Assembly (NCBI GenBank): GCA_900546115.1
Contig: URBQ01000003.1
Location: 1 to 64,000, forward strand
Reading direction: 5' to 3'
Length of the DNA: 64,000 nt
Source: an uncultured Collinsella sp.
GTDB taxonomy: Bacteria; Actinomycetota; Coriobacteriia; Coriobacteriales; Coriobacteriaceae
Shown: piece after piece, positions 45,004-53,686 of the stretch
Numbering within the stretch: the stretch's first letter is position 1
Layout: every line of letters starts with the position of its first letter
Position numbers and translations under genes: made by a program
Notes under the pieces: model-generated
Told to the model about the DNA's origin: nothing
Databases searched by the model: none
What the model saw: the letters and a program-made list of their open reading frames with translations, nothing else

Positions 45004-45924
45004 ATGCGTATTGTGTTTATGGGTACGCCTGATTTTGCTGTGCCTTCGCTGACTTCGCTTGTGGAGGCTGGGAATGAGATTGCGCTTGTTGTTACTCGTC
45101 CTGATGCTGTTCGTGGGCGTGGTAAGAAGCTTGAGCCGTCTCCTGTTAAGGCTAAGGCGCTTGAGCTGGGGTTGCCGGTTGTTGAGGCAAATCGTATGAC
45201 GCCTGAGGTTGTTGAGGCACTTCAGGCTGCCCGGGCTGACATTTTCTGTGTAGCTGCTTATGGCTGCATTTTGCCCGATGAGGTGCTGCATATGGCGCCG
45301 CTTGGTATTGTGAATGTTCATGCTTCGCTGCTGCCTCGTTGGCGTGGGGCTGCTCCTATTCAGCGTGCCATTCTTGCTGGTGACGAGGTCGCCGGCGTTT
45401 CTATTATGCGCATTGGGCATGGCGTGGATACCGGCGCCTATTGTGCGCAGGCCTCGACCTCGGTTGCCGGTAAGCATGCCGAGGCGCTGACTATGGAGCT
45501 CGCTGAGCTCGGCGGCAAACTGCTTGCCGATATGCTTCCTTCTCTTGCCGATGGCATCGCCGTGTGGATCGAACAGGACGAGGCGCTCGTTACCCATGCT
45601 GCCAAGATTTCTAAGCAGGAGATGCGCTTGGATCCGCAAATGTCGGCGCTTGATTGCGTGCGTCATGTGCTGGCCTCATCCGATACCGCGCCTGCTCGTT
45701 GCGTGATTGCCGGCAAGACCGTGCGTGTGCTCGATGCTGCGGCGGCTGATGTGTCGCTTGGCGAGGGTCAGGTTCTCGTTCAGGCTAAGCGTGTTTACCT
45801 TGGCCTTTCCGATGGCTCGGTTGAGTTGCTCGAGGTTAAGCCTGATGGCAAGCGTGCTATGGTCGCTTCTGCTTGGGCTGCTGGCCTGCAGGGTGCCGAT
45901 CTTTCGTGGGGTGTTTTGTCATGA
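45004..45924 (+). CDS. fmt: Methionyl-tRNA formyltransferase
   Basis: Fmt formylates initiator Met-tRNA. The 306-residue protein has MRIVFMGTPDFAVPSL, the formyl-binding INVHASLLPRWRGAAPIQRAI (as VNVHASLLP...) and a DTGAYCAQ region. The ATG at 45004 is nine bases from GGGGAGA and aligns with the family; an ATG at 44995 touches that site. Codon use is odd: the first few hundred bases strongly favour T-ending codons, unlike priA and def just upstream. Confidence 0.95.
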   Translation: MRIVFMGTPDFAVPSLTSLVEAGNEIALVVTRPDAVRGRGKKLEPSPVKAKALELGLPVVEANRMTPEVVEALQAARADIFCVAAYGCILPDEVLHMAPLGIVNVHASLLPRWRGAAPIQRAILAGDEVAGVSIMRIGHGVDTGAYCAQASTSVAGKHAEALTMELAELGGKLLADMLPSLADGIAVWIEQDEALVTHAAKISKQEMRLDPQMSALDCVRHVLASSDTAPARCVIAGKTVRVLDAAAADVSLGEGQVLVQAKRVYLGLSDGSVELLEVKPDGKRAMVASAWAAGLQGADLSWGVLS

Positions 45925-47321
45925 GCAAGCTGTCTCCCGCGCGCAAGCTTGCGCTCGATGTGCTGATGGAGGCCGATCGCCGTGGCATGTATGCGCGCGA
46001 CGTGTTGTCTTCCCGTGCTTCCGCCAAGGCCATTGACCAGCGCGATTCTGCGTTTGCCGCTCGCTTGGCGCTCGGTGTTGCCGCCACGCAGGGTGTTTTG
46101 GACGAGCTGCTCGATCAGTTTCTCGATAAGCCCAAAAAGGTTGCGCCGCGCGTTCGCATGGCGCTTCGTATCTCGGCCTTCGAGATGCTCTACCTGCATA
46201 CGCCGGGCCGTGTTGCCGTAAGTCAGGGTGTTGAACTGGTTCGTTGCGGTGCTAAGTCCGCCGCCGGCTTGGCCAATGCTGTACTGCATAAGGTTGCGGA
46301 CAATGTTGAGGACTTTGCCACGGCATCCGACATGGATGAGTCCGAGCGACGCTTGGTTCGTCTGTCGCGCCTTATGGGTCTTCCTCGCTGGCTGTGCGCT
46401 CGCATTATGGCGTCGTTTGACACGCCCGAGGGTGCGCTTAACTTTGCCGGCAATCTGGCCCCCGCGCCGCTGGCCCTGCATGAGAACGCCTTTGCGACTA
46501 AGCTCGATCCGTATATTTCGCAGCTTGTGGCACCCGTGTTCCCGGGCTGCCATGCCCCGGTTGATGCCCAGGTTACCGTTGCTTCGGGTGTGTTTGAGCG
46601 TGCTGCCGCGGTGGCATCTGATCTCAACGCGCAACTTATCGCCACAGCTGCCACGCGCCCTGGTAGCTGCCTTGAGATTGGTGCTGGTCGTGGCACCAAG
46701 ACCTATGTGATGATGTGCCAGGCCAAGCGTGCGGGCTATGAGCGTCAGCATACGGCGCTCGATCTGCATGATCGCAAGTGCGATCTGAATCTCGCTCGCC
46801 TGCATAAGGCCGGCATTCAGGGCGTTCGTACGGTTTCGGGTGATGCTTGCGAGCTTGATGAGGTGCTCACATCATTTGATGCCATGCTTGGCGAGCCGGT
46901 TAAGTTCGACACGGTCTTTATCGACGCGCCGTGCTCTGGCACCGGCACTATGCGCCGTCATCCCGAGATTCCGTGGCGTCTGACCGAAAAGGATGTGACG
47001 GTTGAGCTGCCCAAGCTGCAGCTGACGATGCTCAAAGAGGCTGCTGCGCGCGTGGCTGCCGGCGGCGAGCTCATCTATGCGACGTGCTCGGTTTTCGACG
47101 AGGAGAACACGCAGGTCGTGGAAGCGTTCCTGAGCTCTCCCGAGGGTGCCGGCTTTAGCGTTGCACCGCTTTCCGAGGCGCAGATTCTTCAATTGCCTGA
47201 GTTCGCCCAGGCCAAGAAGCTCGTATCCGTACGCCAGAACGATCGAGGCCTCTTCCAAAGCGTGCCGGTAAACGCCGACTCCTACGACGGCCACTTCTGC
47301 GCCCGCCTGGTCCACAAGTAA
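45921..47321 (+). CDS. rsmB: 16S rRNA m5C methyltransferase (RsmB/Sun type)
   Basis: RsmB methylates a cytosine of 16S rRNA. The 466-residue protein has an N-terminal NusB-like domain (RKLALDVLMEADRRGMYARD) and a C-terminal SAM methylase with CLEIGAGRGTKTYVM, FIDAPCSGTGTMRRHPEIPW and the second catalytic cysteine in YATCSVFDEEN. It overlaps fmt by ATGA, the usual fmt-rsmB pairing. Confidence 0.93.
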   Translation: MSKLSPARKLALDVLMEADRRGMYARDVLSSRASAKAIDQRDSAFAARLALGVAATQGVLDELLDQFLDKPKKVAPRVRMALRISAFEMLYLHTPGRVAVSQGVELVRCGAKSAAGLANAVLHKVADNVEDFATASDMDESERRLVRLSRLMGLPRWLCARIMASFDTPEGALNFAGNLAPAPLALHENAFATKLDPYISQLVAPVFPGCHAPVDAQVTVASGVFERAAAVASDLNAQLIATAATRPGSCLEIGAGRGTKTYVMMCQAKRAGYERQHTALDLHDRKCDLNLARLHKAGIQGVRTVSGDACELDEVLTSFDAMLGEPVKFDTVFIDAPCSGTGTMRRHPEIPWRLTEKDVTVELPKLQLTMLKEAAARVAAGGELIYATCSVFDEENTQVVEAFLSSPEGAGFSVAPLSEAQILQLPEFAQAKKLVSVRQNDRGLFQSVPVNADSYDGHFCARLVHK

Positions 47322-47328
47322 CGACTAA

Positions 47329-47395
47329 GTTGCGGTGAAATAGGGATTGAATAGCGGCTTCTGCCCGCCAAACAGTCCTTATTTCACCGCAACTC
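47329..47395. repeat. Inverted repeat (21-bp arms) after rsmB
   Basis: 47329-47349 and 47375-47395 are reverse complements with two mismatches. The right arm is related to the half-copy at 31115-31135. It lies 8 bases after rsmB. Confidence 0.75.
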
Positions 47396-47416
47396 ATAAG
47401 GAACCTGGGCAGCTAA

Positions 47417-47454
47417 AGAATCAGCCCCGCGATTGGTGTTGGTCGCGGGGCTGA
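47417..47454 (-). terminator. Bidirectional terminator between rsmB and the FmdB-type gene
   Basis: A 14-bp stem AATCAGCCCCGCGA / TCGCGGGGCTGATT has a loop of about 10 bases. On the minus strand it is followed by CTTT. It separates two convergent genes. Confidence 0.7.
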
Positions 47455-47461
47455 TTGGTTT

Positions 47462-47698
47462 CTAGTGGCTATGCGGGCAGTTGGCGCAGCAACCGCTGGT
47501 GGCGCTGGTGCTGGAGCCGCCACTGCGCTGATCAGTGTTGTAGAAGCCGCTGCCCTCAAACTTGATGCCGCTGGCCGAGAACGTCTTGGCGGCCGGAGCG
47601 CCGCAGTTGGGGCACACGACCTCGGGGGTCTCGGACATGGGATGCTCAACCTCAAACACGTTGCCGCAGCTCGAGCACTTGTAATCGTAGCGCGCCAT
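47462..47698 (-). CDS. FmdB-family zinc-ribbon protein
   Basis: A 78-residue protein with a zinc ribbon, YKCSSCGNVFEV and VVCPNCGAPAAKTFS, followed by the family's GIKFEGSGFYNTD and a Ser/Gly-rich tail ending CCANCPHSH. FmdB-like proteins are widespread and their role is poorly known. AAAGGAAG precedes the ATG. The tail has extra Cys and His residues that may bind metal. Confidence 0.88.
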   Translation of the reverse strand: MARYDYKCSSCGNVFEVEHPMSETPEVVCPNCGAPAAKTFSASGIKFEGSGFYNTDQRSGGSSTSATSGCCANCPHSH

Positions 47699-47786
47699 AA
47701 TACTTCCTTTTCAGCACAAAGCGGGCAGATTACTCTGCCCGCAAAAATTCAAACGTCTGTAACTGTACCCTATATCGGGCGTTTTA

Positions 47787-50700
47787 TCACGCTTCGCCCC
47801 AGAATCTATGCGTGTTGCGCAGGAGCTGTGCGGTTTTGCCCTCGGCGGCCGCAACGTCGGCCTCGTCAGCCTGCCAGGTCCAGTTGCCCGTGGCCACGCC
47901 CGGTACGTTCATGCGCGCGTCGTCGCCCAGCCCCAGGACATCCTGCAGCGGCATCATCACCAGGGGAGCGTCGCTTGTCAGCGCGTCACTCATCAGCTTG
48001 GCTGCCACCTCAACACCGCTCGGCTCGTCGCCGCCCGCAAAGGAGCGCGTGCACCAACCCGCGAGCGTCGACGTGTCGTGAGTCGATGTGTACAGGATCT
48101 TGCCGGGCGTAGGGTGCACGCCGCAACGAACGTCGTAATCGCTAAACTCCAGTACGTCCATACCGGGGAAGCCGCAAGTCGAAGCCATGGCGCGAACACC
48201 GGGCGTCAGGTAGCCCAGGTCCTCGGCGATAAAGTTGAGCGGCCCCAACTCGTCATAGGCGGTCTGGAAAAGGTCCTTGCCCGGGCCTGCCAGCCAACGC
48301 CCGTCGGCACAGGCCTTACCTGCGGGAATGCTAAAGTAGCTGTGGAAGCCCAGGAAGTGATCCAGGCGCACGCGGTCGTAGAGCGAGAACGCACGACGTA
48401 GGCGATCCATCCACCAGCGGTAGCCGTTCTGCTTCATGTGGTCCCAGCGGAACGTCGGGTTGCCCCACACCTGGCCCTCGGGCGCAAAGTTGTCGGGCGG
48501 CGCGCCAGAAATCTCAATCGCCTTACCGGTATCGGACAGCCAGAAGTTCTCGGGCTCGCTCCATGCATCGGCCGAATCGTCCGAGACATACATCGGGATA
48601 TCGCCGATGACCTCGATGCCCTTCTTGTGCGCGTAGTTCATGAGCTCGCACCAGGCTAGGTCAAAGCGGTACTGCATGTACGCCTGCAGCTCTGCCTCGT
48701 CGTGGAAACGCTTGTCGTCAATCAGGTGCTCGTTGTAGCGCGCGACATCCGTCGGCCAATCGTGGCGCGACTCGCCCTCAAAGTACTTCTTAACGGCCAT
48801 GTAGACGCAGTATTTCTCGAGCCAATCGGCGTTGCGATGTTTAAACGCGGTGTAGAGCGGATCGGCATCTTCGCCGCCACGGGCCTTCCAGGTCTCAAAG
48901 TCGGCGGCTAGCTCCTTGTGACTCTCGGGCAGCAGGTCGATATTGCCAGCAAAAGCCGAGGGCCCGGCATAGGGGGAGCGGAAGAAATCCGTCGGGTTGA
49001 CGGGCAGGACCTGCCAGTAGCGCATGCCCATAGCGGACAGATGGTCGATAAAGCGACGCGTTGGTGCGCCGATCGTGCCGGGCTTGCCGTCATCGGTCGG
49101 TACCGAGGTGATATGGCACACAACGCCCGCGCCGTGATCGAGCGGCTCCTGCAGGCGCTGCTCGGCATGGTGATAGATGATCGACGAGCCCAGCGGATAC
49201 AAATCGAGCGTGACCGTGCCGTTGTGGATCTCGCACTCGTGACCGCTGATCACGTCACTCGCGCATTCATCGAGCGCCGGAATCGTCACGCGGTGCGAAT
49301 TGCGCAGACTACGATTAATGATAACCGTCGCGGACTCGCCATCCTTGCCCGTGCGGTTGTATGCCAGCACCTCGTCGTTGAGCGCGAAGGCCTTGATCTC
49401 GCCGTCGATCATAAACGGCAGTCCGCGGCGTACGGCGGAGGCGTTTTTGACAATAGCCAGCGTGTCGAAGTCGTGCAGTTGGTCCTTGGCCGGCAGGGTG
49501 CGGCGGTTGCCCGGATCGGTTAGACCCTCCAGGCCGTATTCGTCGCCGTAGTAGATCGAAGGCACGCCGGGGAAGGTCATCTGCATGAGCGTGGCGAGCC
49601 AAAAACGGCTCTTGGCTAGGCCCATCGAGTTCTCGTCCAGGCGCCATTTGCTGCGCTCGCACTCGGGCAGCTGCGACTCGTCGGGGCCGCCGCCGAGCAC
49701 CGAGATAATGCGCGGACGGTCGTGGCTCGAAAGCAGATTAAGTGCGCAGGACAGGGCCTCACGGGGATAGTTCTCGCGCAGGGTTTCGATATCCTCGGCT
49801 GCCTGGTAGGCGTTCTTGTAGCCCATCAAAAAGCCGATGACCATGTCGCGGAAGGGGTAATCCATAGCAGAGTCCAACTCGGAGCCCTGTAGGTAGCGAC
49901 GCAGATGGCCGTAGCTGATCTTGTTGGAGGCATCTTCCCAGACCTCGCCGAGCAACAGCGCATCGGGCTTTTCGGCAAGTACGGCCTTCTTGATCTCGGC
50001 CAGGAAGTCGTCGGAAAGCTCGTCAGCGACGTCCAGGCGCCAGCCATGAGCGCCGGCACGTAGCCATTTACGGATCACGCCGTCCTTGCCCAGAAGCCGC
50101 TCGCGTACCAGCTCGGAGCTCTCATTGATGGCGGGCATATTGCCCACGCCCCACCAGCAGTCGTATGAGCCGTCCTCGTGGAAATAAAACGCATCGCGCC
50201 ATGGCGAATCCTCGCTCTGCCACGCGCCCACGCCGGGGTAGTTGCCGTAGCGGTTGAAATAGATCGAGTCATCGCCCGTGTGGTTGAAGACGCCGTCCAG
50301 AATGATGGAGATGCCCAGCTTCTCGGCCGCCTGGCACAGCTCGGTAAAGTCCCGCTCGGTGCCCAGGATCGGGTCGATCTTGGTGTAGTCGGCCGTGTCG
50401 TAGCGGTGGTTGCTCGCGGCTTCAAAAATGGGGTTGAGGTAGATGGCCGTAAAGCCCAGCTCGGCGATGCGAGGCAGGTCTTCCTGGATGCCCTTGAGCG
50501 ACCCGCCGTAGAAGTCCCAGGTTTTGATGGAGCCGTCTTCGGCGCGCTCGTACACGGGCGGCTCGTTCCAGTCCTCGACCATGCGGCGCTGGATTCCGTT
50601 GCGCGGTTTTTCGACTTCGGCCAGCGTGCGCTCGCGCCAGTTTTCGTCGCGGGCATAGCGGTCGGGGAAGATCTGGTAAACCATGCCACGCTCGTACCAC

Positions 50701-51083
50701 TCGGGACGAACTTCGCGGTGCTTGTAGACGGTGACCTGGAACGACGGAACCTCGGCGTAGTCGTAGGTTACGCCCTCGCCGCCGGTGCGGCCCTGCGGTG
50801 CGCCCAGACGAACCTCGGGCTGGCCCTCGATATTGCAGATAAAGCTGTACCAGATAAGACAGGGCTCGGTGCACTCAAGCTCTACGGTAAAGATGCCGTC
50901 GCCCTCGTGCGTCATGGGATACAGAGTTTCCCCGATCTCATCGACCCAGGTTCGCAGCGTAAGCGTTGCCTGGTTGGGGTCGGCATCCTCCAAAATTACC
51001 GACAGCGAAACGGAAGTTCCTATGGTCACAGCGCCAAACGGAGTGCGAAACTGCGGCAGACGGCTGTTGTGTATCAATCTCAT
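47787..51083 (-). CDS. Bifunctional GH13 alpha-glucosidase/neopullulanase-like and GH77 4-alpha-glucanotransferase fusion
   Basis: A 1098-residue fusion. An N-terminal beta domain (about 1-125) precedes a GH13 barrel: VYQIFPDRYARD, FTAIYLNPIFEAASNHRYDT, GWRLDVADEL (nucleophile Asp), LLGEVWEDA (acid Glu) and LLSSHDRPR. After about residue 630 comes a MalQ-type GH77 domain: SPYAGPSAFAGNIDLLPE, RLDHFLGFHSYFSIPAG (nucleophile Asp) and FIAEDLGYLTPGV (acid Glu). It should trim and rearrange maltodextrins released from glycogen. The ATG at 51083 starts a family-like sequence; 32 further in-frame codons lie upstream. It is the last gene of the glycogen cluster. Confidence 0.92.
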   Translation of the reverse strand: MRLIHNSRLPQFRTPFGAVTIGTSVSLSVILEDADPNQATLTLRTWVDEIGETLYPMTHEGDGIFTVELECTEPCLIWYSFICNIEGQPEVRLGAPQGRTGGEGVTYDYAEVPSFQVTVYKHREVRPEWYERGMVYQIFPDRYARDENWRERTLAEVEKPRNGIQRRMVEDWNEPPVYERAEDGSIKTWDFYGGSLKGIQEDLPRIAELGFTAIYLNPIFEAASNHRYDTADYTKIDPILGTERDFTELCQAAEKLGISIILDGVFNHTGDDSIYFNRYGNYPGVGAWQSEDSPWRDAFYFHEDGSYDCWWGVGNMPAINESSELVRERLLGKDGVIRKWLRAGAHGWRLDVADELSDDFLAEIKKAVLAEKPDALLLGEVWEDASNKISYGHLRRYLQGSELDSAMDYPFRDMVIGFLMGYKNAYQAAEDIETLRENYPREALSCALNLLSSHDRPRIISVLGGGPDESQLPECERSKWRLDENSMGLAKSRFWLATLMQMTFPGVPSIYYGDEYGLEGLTDPGNRRTLPAKDQLHDFDTLAIVKNASAVRRGLPFMIDGEIKAFALNDEVLAYNRTGKDGESATVIINRSLRNSHRVTIPALDECASDVISGHECEIHNGTVTLDLYPLGSSIIYHHAEQRLQEPLDHGAGVVCHITSVPTDDGKPGTIGAPTRRFIDHLSAMGMRYWQVLPVNPTDFFRSPYAGPSAFAGNIDLLPESHKELAADFETWKARGGEDADPLYTAFKHRNADWLEKYCVYMAVKKYFEGESRHDWPTDVARYNEHLIDDKRFHDEAELQAYMQYRFDLAWCELMNYAHKKGIEVIGDIPMYVSDDSADAWSEPENFWLSDTGKAIEISGAPPDNFAPEGQVWGNPTFRWDHMKQNGYRWWMDRLRRAFSLYDRVRLDHFLGFHSYFSIPAGKACADGRWLAGPGKDLFQTAYDELGPLNFIAEDLGYLTPGVRAMASTCGFPGMDVLEFSDYDVRCGVHPTPGKILYTSTHDTSTLAGWCTRSFAGGDEPSGVEVAAKLMSDALTSDAPLVMMPLQDVLGLGDDARMNVPGVATGNWTWQADEADVAAAEGKTAQLLRNTHRFWGEA

Positions 51084-51180
51084 AATACGGTCCAGTTCAA
51101 TAGAATCACGGCCTGCGGGCCATGGCTTTACGCACAGGATGTAAGTATATCTGTTGTACATAGGCTGTATAAACAACATC

Positions 51181-51224
51181 CGTTTACCATCGGCGAACGG
51201 TTGTCCTAGAAAATCGTTTTACCA
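51181..51224 (-). promoter_or_regulatory. Candidate operator sites before the GH13-GH77 gene
   Basis: Two copies of a CGTTT(T)ACCA sequence (51181-51189 and 51215-51224) lie in this gap. The second reads TGGTAAAACGATTTT on the minus strand, close to the palindrome TGGTAAAACGTTTTTAGCA at 61162. They could bind a LacI-type regulator. Confidence 0.5.
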
Positions 51225-51237
51225 ACTATTAACAGAG

Positions 51238-51264
51238 AAGGGGCGCCCGGTTGGAGCGCCCCTT
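51238..51264 (-). terminator. Hairpin terminator after glgA
   Basis: AAGGGGCGC (51238-51246) pairs with GCGCCCCTT (51256-51264) just after the glgA stop on the minus strand. The following U-run is weak. Confidence 0.65.
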
Positions 51265-51298
51265 GCTTAGGGTTTGATGAGGTTTTGGATCGTCTGGA

Positions 51299-53596
51299 TT
51301 AGCGGCGCTTGCGGGTGGCCGTTGCCTTGCGGACGGAAGTCTTCTTGGTCGGAGCCTTTTTCTCGGTCGGAGCGGCAGCCTTGGTCTTAGCCTTGACCTC
51401 GGCGGCCTTCGGTGCCGGCTCGGGCTTGGTCTCCTCTTTGACGGCGGCGGGCATAGCCTCTGCCTTAGGAGCAGCAGCCTTGGTCGTGGTCTTTTTGGCC
51501 GTCGTTGCAGTGCGCTTGCGCGTGGTGGTCTTGGCGGTCGGCTTGGCCTCGACAGCTGCCTCGGCCTTGGGCTCGGCGGCTGCCTCCTCGGCCTTGGTCG
51601 CAGTAGCATTTGCGGCGGCCTTCGGAGCGGCCTTGGTCGCAGTAGCCTTGACGGCCGTCGACTTCGTTGCCGTGTTCTTCTTGACGGTCGTTGCCTTCTT
51701 GGCGGTCGTGGTCGTCTTCTTGGCAGCGGTCTTTGCCGGAGCCTTGGCGGCCGGCTTGGCCTCTGCGACCTCGGCCTTTACCTCGGGAGCAGCCTCGGCC
51801 TCGGCGGCTTTCTTGGCAGCGGCGGTGGTGCGCTTGCGCGCGGTCGTTGTCTTGGCAGCGGTGGTCTTGCTCGCGGTCGCGGTCTTGCTCGCAGCGGCTT
51901 TCGTGGTCGTGGCCTTCTTCGCCGTCGTCTTACGAGTCGCGGTCTTCTTAGCTGCGGGCTTTACAGCAGGCTTGACCTCGACCTCTGCCTTGGGAGCAAC
52001 CTCAGCCTTCACCTCAGGCTCGGCCTTTGCGGGCTCAGCCTCAACAGACTTCTCCTCGGCCTTGGGCTCCTCGGCGGCCACCGGCTCAGCAACAGCCTCA
52101 GGCTCGTCGACAACAGCCGCTGGCCTCTCAATCTCCGGATGCATAAAGAAGTACAGGTCCAGATACTTGTCGGCCGAGCGCGTCCAGCTAAAGTCCTGGC
52201 TCATTGCCTGCGTGACCAGTTGGTTCCAGACATCGCGGTTGTCCCAGAACAGGCGCGCCGCGCGGAACACGGCGTCGCCCATCTCGTCGCCGTTAAAGTT
52301 ACTAAACGAGAAGCCCGTGCCCTCGCCGGTAAACTCGTTATACGGGATCACCGTGTCCTTCAGACCACCGGTCTCGCGCACGATGGGCAGGGTGCCGTAG
52401 CGCATGGCGATGATCTGTGAAAGGCCACAGGGTTCAAACTTCGAAGGCATCAGGAACATATCGGCGGCGGCATACATACGCTGCGACAGCGCAGGATCGA
52501 ACTCGATGCGTGCGGCCATGGTTCCGGGGTACTTGTCCTGGAAGTAGCGCAGGCCGTCCTCGTAGTCGCGGTCGCCGGTGCCCAGCACCGCTACCTGCAC
52601 GCCGCCGGCCAAAATACGGTCGAGCGCGTACATGACCAGGTCCATGCCCTTCTGGCGCGTCAGGCGCGTGACCATCACCATGAGCGGACGGTCGTCGCGC
52701 ACCTCGAGCCCCAGCTCTTCCTGCAGCTTGGCCTTGCACACGGCCTTGCCAGAACGGTCCTCGACGGTGTAGTTGGCGGCAATGCGCTTGTCGGTCGCCG
52801 GGTCAAAGCCCGCCACGTCAATGCCGTTCAAAATGCCCTGCAGCGCATAGGATCGCTCGCGCAGCACGCCGTCCAGGCCCTCGCCAAACTCTGGCGTCTG
52901 GATCTCGCCCGCATAGGTGGGGCTCACCGTGGTGATGGCATCGGCATAGCGCAGCGCGCCCAGCATGTAGTTGATGCTGCAGGCGTCGCAACGCAGCTGC
53001 GAGGCGGCCGCCGGAATGTGCGCCACGCCCAGGATGTCCTCCATCACGGTGTCGCTAAACTGGCCCTGGAACGCCACGTTATGGATCGAGAACACGGTCT
53101 TGACGCGGTCGTATAGCGGCAGGCCCTGGTAGAACTCGCGCAAGAACACGGGCGCCAGTGCCGTCTGCCAGTCGTTGCAGTGCAGGATGTCACACTCAAA
53201 GCCCTCGGGCAGGTGCTGCAGGCTCTCGGTGATAGCCTTGGAGAAAAACGCAAATCGCTCGCCGTCGTCAAAGAAACCGTACGGATAGTCGCGTGCAAAG
53301 TAGCGCTCATTGTCGATGAACATGTACGTAACGCCGTCGTGCTCGAGCTTCTCGAGCCCGCAGTACTCGCTGCGCCAGCCCAGGCTCACGTAAAAGTCGG
53401 CGAAGTGTTGCATCTGGGACTTGTACTCGTCCTTGATGGTGGCGTACTTGGGTACCATCACGATGACCTCGGCGCCGGCGCGCACAAGCGCCGCAGGCAG
53501 AGAGCCCGCCACGTCGCCCAGGCCACCGGTCTTTACAAACGGTGCGCACTCGGCCGAGGCAAACACGATCTGCATCTTTTTGCTGGAATCTGCCAT
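51299..53596 (-). CDS. glgA: Glycogen synthase with a 280-residue basic tail
   Basis: GlgA extends alpha-1,4-glucan from ADP-glucose. Residues 1-485 are a normal GT5 synthase with KTGGLGDVAGSLPAAL, ILHCNDWQTALAPVF and LMPSKFEPCGLSQIIAMRYGTLPIVRETGGLKDTV. After about residue 486 comes an acidic Glu/Ala/Pro/Val spacer. It is followed by a long Ala/Lys/Thr-rich repeat region with many AAKKTTT-like units, ending in ATRKRR. The tail resembles histone H1-like domains of actinobacteria and is absent from typical GlgA. The ATG at 53596 follows GGGAGA. Confidence 0.93.
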   Translation of the reverse strand: MADSSKKMQIVFASAECAPFVKTGGLGDVAGSLPAALVRAGAEVIVMVPKYATIKDEYKSQMQHFADFYVSLGWRSEYCGLEKLEHDGVTYMFIDNERYFARDYPYGFFDDGERFAFFSKAITESLQHLPEGFECDILHCNDWQTALAPVFLREFYQGLPLYDRVKTVFSIHNVAFQGQFSDTVMEDILGVAHIPAAASQLRCDACSINYMLGALRYADAITTVSPTYAGEIQTPEFGEGLDGVLRERSYALQGILNGIDVAGFDPATDKRIAANYTVEDRSGKAVCKAKLQEELGLEVRDDRPLMVMVTRLTRQKGMDLVMYALDRILAGGVQVAVLGTGDRDYEDGLRYFQDKYPGTMAARIEFDPALSQRMYAAADMFLMPSKFEPCGLSQIIAMRYGTLPIVRETGGLKDTVIPYNEFTGEGTGFSFSNFNGDEMGDAVFRAARLFWDNRDVWNQLVTQAMSQDFSWTRSADKYLDLYFFMHPEIERPAAVVDEPEAVAEPVAAEEPKAEEKSVEAEPAKAEPEVKAEVAPKAEVEVKPAVKPAAKKTATRKTTAKKATTTKAAASKTATASKTTAAKTTTARKRTTAAAKKAAEAEAAPEVKAEVAEAKPAAKAPAKTAAKKTTTTAKKATTVKKNTATKSTAVKATATKAAPKAAANATATKAEEAAAEPKAEAAVEAKPTAKTTTRKRTATTAKKTTTKAAAPKAEAMPAAVKEETKPEPAPKAAEVKAKTKAAAPTEKKAPTKKTSVRKATATRKRR

Positions 53597-53686
53597 ATTG
53601 TCTCCCATGTTGCAATTCGAGAATAGCCGCCTGGCACAAACCGGGCGGCTATTCCACATGTTACGAGCGATGTCGCGGTGCCAACG

